Positions 35,298-43,590 of a DNA stretch of 64,000 nucleotides are shown here, one piece after another. The stretch is from Cryptomeria japonica (lineage: Eukaryota > Streptophyta > Pinopsida > Cupressales > Cupressaceae), in contig NC_081413.1 in assembly GCF_030272615.1 (NCBI RefSeq), positions 716,987,867 to 717,051,866 on the forward strand, read 5' to 3'. The position numbers were made by a program, and so were the translations under genes. The stretch's first letter is position 1, and every line of letters begins with the position of its first letter. The notes below the pieces were generated by a model that searched no databases, was not told where the DNA came from, and worked only from the letters and a program-made list of their open reading frames with translations.

Positions 35298-35843
35298 GTG
35301 CCTTTGGGGGCAACATTCTTGTGTTTGTGTGCTTGCTTTGTTTTCTTGTCAAAGAAAAATCAGCAAATCACTTTCAAAAACAAAGTATTCATCCAACATT
35401 TTCTCAAAAACAAACAAAAATACCAAAAACAAAGTACAAACAACAAAGAGACAAAATTTATGACCATTCTTCACATCTTGCGAAAGAAGAAGTGTCATCA
35501 GAATATTACCTTGAAAAGAAGACCATTAAGCTCAAAGGCTTTGATCAAAAGGAGGAACTTCTTCTATCTCAATAGACAAATCTTTGTCTCACATAGAGTC
35601 TTTCTACATCGCATGCGTCTCTATCTTCAAGGTAAAACAAATGAGTTTGATTCAGAATCATTGAACCGCAGAGCTTTTATGCAATATAGAGCTCTGAGTT
35701 ATCACAAAAATCAAGGAGGAAAGATTAATCCCAACTTCTTCCCAAACATCTGTATCACCTACAACACAGCTCGAGAAGTGCCACCAACGCCTGAAAGGGA
35801 AGAAGTAGAGTTTGTTCCATTTGTAACACAAAGTTTTTATTGA
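35298..35843 (+). CDS. Gypsy-1 leader ORF (181 aa), conserved upstream of gag
   Basis: An open frame 445 bp before gag, not in the gag frame. The N-terminal 20 residues are hydrophobic (GATFLCLCACFVFL), which could be a membrane segment or simply lie before the true start. Residues about 55-125 are strongly basic and hold the block shared with the Gypsy-2 frame at 3886-4173 (HRxFLHxxRxYLxG, FDxExL). The C-terminal part is Pro/Glu-rich (VPPTPEREEVEF). I recognise no family. A nucleic-acid-binding accessory protein is possible from its charge only. Tat/Ogre elements often carry an uncharacterised ORF here. Confidence 0.6.
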   Translation: MPLGATFLCLCACFVFLSKKNQQITFKNKVFIQHFLKNKQKYQKQSTNNKETKFMTILHILRKKKCHQNITLKRRPLSSKALIKRRNFFYLNRQIFVSHRVFLHRMRLYLQGKTNEFDSESLNRRAFMQYRALSYHKNQGGKINPNFFPNICITYNTAREVPPTPEREEVEFVPFVTQSFY

Positions 35844-36288
35844 AGTTGAAAACAAAACATCCATCATCTCATTCATACATCATTTTTCCATCATCAATTC
35901 ATCCCAAAACTCTCAAAACATTAAGAGGTTCTTGTCCCAAGTTCTCTTTTAGATATTTCTTGAAATCAAACACATCACATCACTTTTAGATTGTTTCTAC
36001 ATCTAGGATAAGCTCATCCTAAGAGACACATCTACGCAGGTTAAAACTAGTTCATGAGTGAATCCTCTCATTGCTAGGTAGTCAAAATCTGTAACACATC
36101 TCAGATTTCTCTACACCTTATCACATCCAAACTCCTCAAAACAAACAAGAAATTCAAAGAAGGAATTTCGGTTACATCTACCTTAAAGTGCTAGAGATCC
36201 CCATACAATACAAATCACCAATCATCAATCTTTCATCAATAACTCATCATCATCTTCAATCAACTTCAACACAAAACTTGCAAACAAA
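35844..36288 (+). other. Spacer between leader ORF and gag of Gypsy-1
   Basis: 445 bp, C/A-rich ('catcatc', 'catcaatc' repeats), no open frame supported. Confidence 0.5.
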
Positions 36289-37464
36289 ATGGCTCAAACC
36301 CGATCACGGTCAAGGCAACTTGAAATAGAAATTGAGGAAGAAGAAGACGAAAATCTCAATGAATTTCAAGAGGCACTTGGAGGAAATATGAATGACGAAA
36401 ACCCAAATACTCCCACTCCTGCAACAATAGAGAGGGCCCAGCATAACCCTCTCTTTAACAGACTGTTTGACGAAATACTCAGGAGTAATGCAGATGCTCA
36501 CTTCTTAAAACTCGCTCAAGAAGGAGCCAAACTCCCCTCTGACTTTGATCTTGCCCAATTAAGACAAGCATCAGAAAGACAAAGTCGCCATGAGGAGGAA
36601 AGAGGTAGAGATCACATCAGATATAACATTCCTCGAGGTAACCCACCACCTCCTCCTCCAAATGAAATGGAGATGTTGTGGCAACAAGTCGAGAATCTCG
36701 CCCAACAACTTCATAGTGGTGTTAAGACCAATCAATTCTCACTTAACGACATCTGTCCCTATCCGTTTGATAGGAATCTTTATATGCCACCCTTTCCACG
36801 TGGGTTCGAAACACCCAAATTTGAAAAATATAGAGGAAAGGGGGATCCCCGTGATCATGTCCGAGAATTTCATTCCGCTTGTCTTGAAGTGGCTTATGAG
36901 GACACATACCTAATGCGCCTTTTTCCCCAAAGCTTGGGAGGAACCACCACATCATGGTTTTCCCGACTACCAGGTGGCATTAGAACATTTGAGGAACTCA
37001 TCCAGAAGTTCCTATCTCATTACTCTCATAACATTGAACGCGACATCACCATGGCTGATCTATGCAACACCAAACAAAAACCAGGTGAATTATTCTCAGT
37101 ATTCCTGCAACGATGGCGCCAAATGTCTAGCAGACGTTCTCTTCAGTTACCTGAACAAGAACTAGTGGAAATTTTCATTTCCAACTTAAACGAAGAAATG
37201 GAATTTCACCTGGATGTCAAAGATACAGACTCCTTTAACGATATGATCACCAAGGGTATAAAATGTGAAAGGACACTCATCAAGAAAGGACTCATCAAAA
37301 TCTTTAATGAACCAAAAGATGGTCCTCGCCCGCGCTTCAATAGTGATAAACCAAACTTCTGGAACAAGAATAAAAATATCGTCAACGATGGGGTTGTGGA
37401 TGCTCGAACTATCCAAAATGCACAACCTGTGGTTCGGTTTGCAGGACAAAATCCTCCACCTTAG
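36289..37464 (+). CDS. Gypsy-1 gag (391 aa to first stop)
   Basis: Capsid-forming structural protein. The start ATG at 36289 follows an A/C-rich leader. There is an acidic N terminus (EIEEEEDENLNEFQEA), a Pro-rich linker (PPPPPPNEMEM, about residue 120), then the retrotransposon gag core at residues about 165-275 (FPRGFETPKFEKYRGKGDP..., LPGGIRTFEELIQKFLSHYS, LFSVFLQRW). The frame stops at TAG 37462-37464 but continues open on the other side. The zinc knuckle of this gag lies beyond the stop at 37678-37719, so the 391-aa product would lack it. Read-through or a nonsense mutation (CAG to TAG) are the two readings. Confidence 0.9.
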   Translation: MAQTRSRSRQLEIEIEEEEDENLNEFQEALGGNMNDENPNTPTPATIERAQHNPLFNRLFDEILRSNADAHFLKLAQEGAKLPSDFDLAQLRQASERQSRHEEERGRDHIRYNIPRGNPPPPPPNEMEMLWQQVENLAQQLHSGVKTNQFSLNDICPYPFDRNLYMPPFPRGFETPKFEKYRGKGDPRDHVREFHSACLEVAYEDTYLMRLFPQSLGGTTTSWFSRLPGGIRTFEELIQKFLSHYSHNIERDITMADLCNTKQKPGELFSVFLQRWRQMSSRRSLQLPEQELVEIFISNLNEEMEFHLDVKDTDSFNDMITKGIKCERTLIKKGLIKIFNEPKDGPRPRFNSDKPNFWNKNKNIVNDGVVDARTIQNAQPVVRFAGQNPPP

Positions 37465-38706
37465 AATAACACAAATGTTCCTTCCAATCAAGGTCGCATC
37501 ACGTCTCATGATGAACCAAGACCTCGTCAGCAAAAACAAAAACGAACATACACTCCCTTAGGGGAACCCATTGAAATAGTGTTGCGACAACTCCTCTCTC
37601 AAAATTTGGTCACTCTACCTAAGCTATCAAACTATGAGCCTCAAGTCAAACCAGCATGGTGGAGAGATACTGAACACTGTGAATTCCATCAAGGAAGAGG
37701 ACACAAGACAAGTAATTGTCACCGATTGAAAGATCTCATTCAGGATCTTATTGACCGAGGAGAAATTGAGATTGAAGGACATGATTCAAAAACAACCAAT
37801 AATGATCACCTGATGTTCAAGAATCCACTTCCATCACAAGATCAAAGGGGTCCTTCCACTTCCAGACGAGGTCCTGATACCACTGATTATACGCAAGCTG
37901 CGTATAACTACACTGTCAATCACCTATATGATGCCAATGAACAAATTGAAACTATCACCTTCAAAAATCCCACCTCAAATTGCAATGTTGTTACGCGTCG
38001 CGGCAAGGTCACCATAAAGGCAGCTCCACAAGGCACCACCTCCGCCCCAAAGCAATATAACCTTGTGGAACAATTAGATAAAACCCCTGCGCTCATATCC
38101 ATTTTAGAGCTATTACGCCTATCACCATCTCATAAAACAATCTTGGATCAAGCACTCCAAGAAGCGTCAGTCCCTGCAAACTTGAATACGGACCAATTTC
38201 AAGCCATGGTTGGAAGTCTAAAGTCATCACCTTGTCTCACTTTTTCCGAAAGTGACAACTCTTCCTTCCAGCAACCTCATAACGCCTCACTCCACATTGA
38301 AGGCTTTGTCAACCAACACAGGATCAAGCGAGTCTTGATTGATAATGGAGCAGGCCTAAACATCTGTACACTACAGTTGGTCACAGCATTGGGATATGCA
38401 ATAGAATCAGTGGATCCTCGCAAGAAGATCACCATCAAGGCCTATGATGATGCAGAGCGTTCATCCAAAGGAGCTGTGGTACTACCAATCCGAGTAGGCC
38501 CCGTGGTAAAGCACATAATTTGTCAGGTTCTGGACCTTCCTCTGCCATATAATCTATTATTAGGGAGACCTTGGATACATGCCATGCAAGCTGTTCCATC
38601 TACCTACCATCAATGTATCAAGTTCCCACATAACGGTGCAGAGATCACAATCCTGGGTGATGCAAATCCCTTTGCATTTTGCCATAATATCAGCCATCAA
38701 CCATAA
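37465..38706 (+). CDS. Gypsy-1 gag C terminus and aspartic protease
   Basis: Same frame as gag, open from 37465 to TAA 38704-38706. It has no convincing start of its own; the first possible codon is a GTG at 37579. It carries a zinc-knuckle variant C-x2-H-x4-H-x4-C (CEFHQGRGHKTSNC, 37678-37719), in which the second Cys is His, as is common in this branch of plant Gypsy elements. The retropepsin follows: LIDNGAGLNIC, with catalytic Asp at codon 38341 (D-N-G-A variant of D-S/T-G-A), and the flap/ILG-like LLLGRPWI near 38560. The protease would mature Gag-Pol. Expression requires passing the 37462 stop. Confidence 0.85.
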   Translation, partial: NNTNVPSNQGRITSHDEPRPRQQKQKRTYTPLGEPIEIVLRQLLSQNLVTLPKLSNYEPQVKPAWWRDTEHCEFHQGRGHKTSNCHRLKDLIQDLIDRGEIEIEGHDSKTTNNDHLMFKNPLPSQDQRGPSTSRRGPDTTDYTQAAYNYTVNHLYDANEQIETITFKNPTSNCNVVTRRGKVTIKAAPQGTTSAPKQYNLVEQLDKTPALISILELLRLSPSHKTILDQALQEASVPANLNTDQFQAMVGSLKSSPCLTFSESDNSSFQQPHNASLHIEGFVNQHRIKRVLIDNGAGLNICTLQLVTALGYAIESVDPRKKITIKAYDDAERSSKGAVVLPIRVGPVVKHIICQVLDLPLPYNLLLGRPWIHAMQAVPSTYHQCIKFPHNGAEITILGDANPFAFCHNISHQP

Positions 38707-41700
38707 ATTACTGTTCCTAATAATAGGGAAGCCATTTCCTCCACATCATATGTAAGTCCCGCCTCTCTTGCCAGTTCGAACACCCCTATACCCAAGCAAG
38801 AGAAGCTTAAGATGAAAGTAGCAGAGGAAGGTCCCGGGGAATATAACTTAAGTCAACTCTTTTGTGTGGGACAAATGCCCACTTCTCCTAGAACTCATGG
38901 TAAACCACAGCAGTTACTCCAGCAACCACTAAACATACCAGCATGTGCTTTGACACCTTTCGTTCTTGGAAAGAGTCAAGAGGAAGAAACACAAGATGAG
39001 GACCTGGCGGAATGGATCTATAAAGATCCCATCACCACTGACATACCGCGAGTTACACTTCCTACGGATCAGTATGGCAAAGGCCTTCTCATTATGCAAA
39101 GAATGGGATATGATGGTCAGAGTGCTTTGGGATACTGCAAACAAGGACGACACGAACCTCTGCTACCAGAATTCAAGCCCAAAGGTAATACAGGCCTTGG
39201 CTTTGAAAAAGAGATCCTTCCTAAACTCAGATTCAAAGGAAAACCCAGCAAACCATTTTGCCCACCTACTACAAAGAGGACACCTTTCATAATCAAAGCA
39301 CCATCAAGCACTATCCCCACTGCCCCATCGAGGCTCACAACTCCACCATCTACAATACTAATCATCCCACCAATCAAACCAGTAATCCCATTCGCAACAG
39401 CCATTACATCCATAGTACCATTAGCAGCAGCAACTGTATCAGAATCCGCAGCAGCATCTATGGTACCAGCAGTTCCTGCAGAAGCCACTGAGTCAACACT
39501 GCCGATACTTCCAGTAACAAATCCTTTAATCCCCATCACAGTTCCTGCAGCACCGATCACTACAAAGATACATAAACCAATCACACCTGCCGTGTTTAAC
39601 TCCAAAGACATCCCAGTATGGTATAGCAATCGGATGCTGGAGAGTGATTCAGAGACCGACTCACATGAGTGGGAATTTGATTCTGTACAGCTTAACACTT
39701 CAGATGAGGAAGACACATCACCACCTCCGCCACGCAAAGACATTCCTGTTTACGGAGAAGCACAGATAAAGACCACTTGGGTACCTGAGCTGGAAACATC
39801 TTCCACAGACCCTACGTCTCATCCTACGTCGGATTCTGACAGGGAGAGTACCATCAACGACCTTCACCACACTGTCTTAACCCTCACTGATACATCTCCC
39901 GCACTTAACTTAATCGATGAAGTAATGCCCATTATCCACCCTGAACTCATCGAATGGAACCAACCAAATCCCCCATGTCTTGACCTCTTCCAAAACGATG
40001 AGGCTATCATTGACTTTTTGGAATTAAGGGATAATCTACCAAGCGGGGATCACAAAGCTGGATTCGCCATTGAACTTAATAGCGCAGCATACTTCGGGGC
40101 GGATGCCAAACCCTTCAGCTGCAAAAATATAACATTAAAACATGGATCTTCCAGTGAAAACCACACTGTGGCACTATTTGATCCAACAAAAGTAAAAAGA
40201 AAGAGCGTATCCAACGGTGAAAACCTCTCTGAGGCACTTGAGGATGAAGGGTTTGACATTCTCCCTGCTAGTACACAACAGGAACAATCGACGATTCTCA
40301 TTGAGGAGACTAAAGAATACAATGTGGGGACTCCTGAAAACCCTCATATCATACATCTGGCATCTCTTCTCACTCCAGAGGAACAGCCTCAATTTATAGA
40401 GTTCTTCCAACAGCGTCAGATCAACTTTGCATGGTCATATGCAGACATGCCTGGGCTTGATCCTGATTTAGTCATGCATCATCTCACAGTAGCAAAAGGA
40501 GCCAAACCTATCAAGCAGAAGCTTCGTAAGATGCATCCTCAGATTGCCGTGCTAGTCAAAACAGAACTCAAGAAACTCCTGGATGTGGGTTTCATTAGAC
40601 CAATTGATTATGCGGAATGGATCTCCAATATTGTGCCAGTTGGCAAACCAAAAGGGGGCATCCGCATTTGTACAGACTTCAGAGATCTAAATAAAGCATG
40701 TCCTAAGGATGACTTCCCTCTACCAAATATTGACATCATAGTAGATTTGACAGTAGGACATGCCATGCTTTCACTCATGGATGGCTTTTCAGGATACAAT
40801 CAAATAAAGATCGCACCAGAGGACCAACATAAGACAGCCTTCACATGTCCATGGGGCACATACTGCTGGAATGTAATGCCTTTTGGTCTAAAGAATGCAG
40901 GAGCGACCTATCAAAGAGCAATGACCACCATCTTCCATGACATGATGCATACTATGATGGAAGATTATGTGGATGATTTACTAGCAAAATCACTTACTAG
41001 AGAAGGACATCTTCACATCTTAGATAAAATCTTTGATAGACTGGAACAATACCATGTTCGACTCAACCCAAAGAAATGTGTCTTCGGAGTGACCTCCGGG
41101 AAGCTTCTAGGATACATTGTCTCAAGCAAAGGTATTGAGGTCGATCCAGCAAAGGTTAAGGCAATCATGGACATGCCACCTCCAAGGAATATCAGTCAGC
41201 TAAGGACACTACAAGGACGGCTTCAATCTATCCGCAGATTCATTGCACAATTGGCTGATAAGTGTCACCCATTCACACACCTGCTACACAAGAACATCCG
41301 CTTTCAGTGGGATGACAGATGCCAGCAAGCATTTCAGGCTCTTAAAGACTATCTCATAAATCCACCATTGTTGATGCCACCAGATCCAAGTAGACCGTTG
41401 TTACTTTATATCTCAGCGACAAGTATAGCATTAGGTGTATTACTGGCACAACATAATGCAGAAGGCAAAGAGTGTGCTGTATACTACATCTCTCGTACAC
41501 TGGTTGGCTATGAACTCAATTACACACCTATTGAGCGAGCTTGCCTAGCAGTAATCTTAGCAGCCACTAAACTGAGGCACTATCTGTTGACACACAAGGT
41601 GCAACTCATTGCAAAGATTGATCCACTCAAGTACTTACTCAGCAAAGCAGCATTGACAGGTCGCTTGGCCAAATGGGTAATGATTCTAAGTGAATTTGAC

Positions 41701-42231
41701 ATTGAGTATGTGGACCGTAAAGCTATCAAAGGTCAAGTTATTGCAGATCAGTTGGCCGATGCGCCCCTCATAGGTGATCATCCTCTCATTTCCAATTTTC
41801 CAAATGAAGAGATATTCATGATTACAGAAACACAACCATGGAAACTATATTTTGATGGTTCATACACTAGGCACGGCTCGGGGGCAGGCATTCTGTTTAT
41901 CACACCTCAAGGTGATAGCATTCCGAAGTCTTACAGGCTCACATTTCCATGCACAAACAACATAGCAGAGTATGAGGCCTTGATCATAGGACTTAGGTTA
42001 GCCGTACAATGGAAATTACAAGAACTACAAGTATATGGCGACTCACAACTGGTCATTCGACAAGCAACTAATGAATATCAGACCAAAGATGATAAACTCA
42101 TGCCATACAAGCAAATGGTGGACAATCTAAAGACATCATTTACTACTATCACTTTTGAGCAGATACCAAGAGATCAGAATCGAGCTGCTGACGCTATGGC
42201 TACCATCGCATCTCTACTAGATCTTCCATAG
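38707..42231 (+). CDS. Gypsy-1 G-patch-like segment, reverse transcriptase and dual RNase H
   Basis: Same frame again, after the TAA at 38704. From the ATG at 38812 it is 1139 aa. Domains: G-patch-like segment at residues 87-131 (GKGLLIMQRMGY..., GNTGLGF); a long Pro/Thr/Ala-rich linker (about 150-260); reverse transcriptase at about 585-775 with YVDD at 40966-40977; a first RNase H (about 860-985) in which the first catalytic Asp position reads Ser (LYISATS); and a second, archaeal-type RNase H (41839-42228; YFDGSYTRHGSGAG, NNIAEYEALI, YGDSQLVI). This order is characteristic of Tat-lineage elements. The frame ends at TAG 42229-42231, just before integrase. Confidence 0.92.
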   Translation: MTVPNNREAISSTSYVSPASLASSNTPIPKQEKLKMKVAEEGPGEYNLSQLFCVGQMPTSPRTHGKPQQLLQQPLNIPACALTPFVLGKSQEEETQDEDLAEWIYKDPITTDIPRVTLPTDQYGKGLLIMQRMGYDGQSALGYCKQGRHEPLLPEFKPKGNTGLGFEKEILPKLRFKGKPSKPFCPPTTKRTPFIIKAPSSTIPTAPSRLTTPPSTILIIPPIKPVIPFATAITSIVPLAAATVSESAAASMVPAVPAEATESTLPILPVTNPLIPITVPAAPITTKIHKPITPAVFNSKDIPVWYSNRMLESDSETDSHEWEFDSVQLNTSDEEDTSPPPPRKDIPVYGEAQIKTTWVPELETSSTDPTSHPTSDSDRESTINDLHHTVLTLTDTSPALNLIDEVMPIIHPELIEWNQPNPPCLDLFQNDEAIIDFLELRDNLPSGDHKAGFAIELNSAAYFGADAKPFSCKNITLKHGSSSENHTVALFDPTKVKRKSVSNGENLSEALEDEGFDILPASTQQEQSTILIEETKEYNVGTPENPHIIHLASLLTPEEQPQFIEFFQQRQINFAWSYADMPGLDPDLVMHHLTVAKGAKPIKQKLRKMHPQIAVLVKTELKKLLDVGFIRPIDYAEWISNIVPVGKPKGGIRICTDFRDLNKACPKDDFPLPNIDIIVDLTVGHAMLSLMDGFSGYNQIKIAPEDQHKTAFTCPWGTYCWNVMPFGLKNAGATYQRAMTTIFHDMMHTMMEDYVDDLLAKSLTREGHLHILDKIFDRLEQYHVRLNPKKCVFGVTSGKLLGYIVSSKGIEVDPAKVKAIMDMPPPRNISQLRTLQGRLQSIRRFIAQLADKCHPFTHLLHKNIRFQWDDRCQQAFQALKDYLINPPLLMPPDPSRPLLLYISATSIALGVLLAQHNAEGKECAVYYISRTLVGYELNYTPIERACLAVILAATKLRHYLLTHKVQLIAKIDPLKYLLSKAALTGRLAKWVMILSEFDIEYVDRKAIKGQVIADQLADAPLIGDHPLISNFPNEEIFMITETQPWKLYFDGSYTRHGSGAGILFITPQGDSIPKSYRLTFPCTNNIAEYEALIIGLRLAVQWKLQELQVYGDSQLVIRQATNEYQTKDDKLMPYKQMVDNLKTSFTTITFEQIPRDQNRAADAMATIASLLDLP
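39070..39204 (+). other. G-patch-like segment within Gypsy-1 pol
   Basis: Residues 87-131 of the 38812 frame show the spacing of G-patch domains: G-K-G-L-L-I-M-Q-R-M-G-Y, then G-x3-L-G and a closing G-x2-G-L-G-F. G-patch domains bind nucleic acid and occur after protease in betaretroviruses. Its presence here is by pattern, not by search. Confidence 0.6.
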
Positions 42232-43590
42232 AATTCAACACGCTACGAGTTCTTGGTAGAACAACTTTGGATCCCCGCTTATGATATCCCCGAATCTGAA
42301 ATGATATGTTGCCTTGTTGGTTCTGAATCCCCATGGTACGGTGAGTTCTACACCTATCTCCGCGATCACACCCTTCCTCCCAACCAATCAAATAACCAAC
42401 GAAAAACCTTCATTCGCCAAACTGCTCGATATACCATTATTGCCGAAACCCTATACCGACGCGGTCTTGATGGTACTCTCCTTCGATGTCTAGAACAAGG
42501 TGAGATAACAAAGGCTTTGGAAGAGGTACATGAAGGAATTTGCGGGACTCACTCAAGTGGTCCATCACTAGCCAAGAAGATCATGCGAGTTGGATACTAT
42601 TGGCCATCTATGGAAAAGGATTCCTACTACTTTGTCAGGAAATGCAAGAAATGCCAAGTTCATGGCGACCTGATACATGCACCAGCACAGGAACTACAAC
42701 CAATCACAACACCATGGCCTTTCTGTCAATGGGGCCTTGACATTGTGGGTAAGATTCATCCATCTTCATCCAACGGCCATAAATTCATTATTACCGCCAC
42801 CGAATATTTCACCAAGTGGATCGAAGCTGTTCCACTTACCCAAGTCACCGGCAAGCAGATCGCCTCATTCATCCTCAACTACATCATCTGCCGGTATGGT
42901 GTACCCATGTCCATCGTCACAGATAACGGTCTTCCTTTTAAAAATCAGGATGTCCGTGAACTTTGTGAGAAATTTCATATCCAACACCGCTTTTCCACTC
43001 CCTATTACCTACAAGGCAATGGTCAGGCTGAAGCATCCAATAAAAACATACTGAGAATCCTAAAGAAGACAGTCAATGATGCCGGCCGTGATTGGCATGT
43101 TCAATTAAATCCAGCGCTATGGGCATATCAAACTAGCATTCAAACCCCTACAGGTGCAACTCCTTATTCATTGGTCTATGGTGCTGAAGCTATCTTACCT
43201 ATTGAGGTCGAGATACCATCCTTACGGGTTTCCTTGCATAATCTCATTGATGATGAAGCATACAGAGTATCCCGTCTTCAGGACTTAGAGTTACTTGATG
43301 AGAAGCGACAAGCTGCATACAATCACCTCAAAGCCTATCAGCAGCGCATGAGTAGAAGCTACAATCACCGAGTTAGATCTCGTACATTTGAGGTAGGTGA
43401 TCTTGTTCTTCACGAAAATCCTCGTAACCAACCAAATAGAGAACATCAAGGCAAGTTTGAATCAAATTGGCTCGGCCCATATGTTGTCACTGCTGTATTC
43501 GGGTCCGGGGCATATCAGTTGGCTACATCAGAAGGAGAACCGCTTGCAGATCCAATCAACAGCATGCACCTCAAAAGGTTTTATACCTAA
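42232..43590 (+). CDS. Gypsy-1 integrase
   Basis: Continues the pol frame after TAG 42229-42231. It inserts element cDNA into the host genome. The HHCC zinc-binding region is at about 42529-42651 (HEGICGTH, then CKKC). The catalytic D, D, E are intact: Asp at codon 42739 (GLDIVG), Asp at 42922 (VTDNG) and Glu at 43030 (GQAEASN), with exactly 35 residues between the last two. A GPY/F-type module (GPYVV, 43474) lies near the end. No chromodomain is visible; the frame stops at 43588-43590 soon after. Confidence 0.93.
   Translation, partial: NSTRYEFLVEQLWIPAYDIPESEMICCLVGSESPWYGEFYTYLRDHTLPPNQSNNQRKTFIRQTARYTIIAETLYRRGLDGTLLRCLEQGEITKALEEVHEGICGTHSSGPSLAKKIMRVGYYWPSMEKDSYYFVRKCKKCQVHGDLIHAPAQELQPITTPWPFCQWGLDIVGKIHPSSSNGHKFIITATEYFTKWIEAVPLTQVTGKQIASFILNYIICRYGVPMSIVTDNGLPFKNQDVRELCEKFHIQHRFSTPYYLQGNGQAEASNKNILRILKKTVNDAGRDWHVQLNPALWAYQTSIQTPTGATPYSLVYGAEAILPIEVEIPSLRVSLHNLIDDEAYRVSRLQDLELLDEKRQAAYNHLKAYQQRMSRSYNHRVRSRTFEVGDLVLHENPRNQPNREHQGKFESNWLGPYVVTAVFGSGAYQLATSEGEPLADPINSMHLKRFYT

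Noticed and set aside
39117-39743. 208-codon minus-strand frame opposite Gypsy-1 pol
   Set aside because: Low-complexity Gly/Ala/Val/Ser-rich translation of the Pro/Thr-rich linker on the other strand; no homology.
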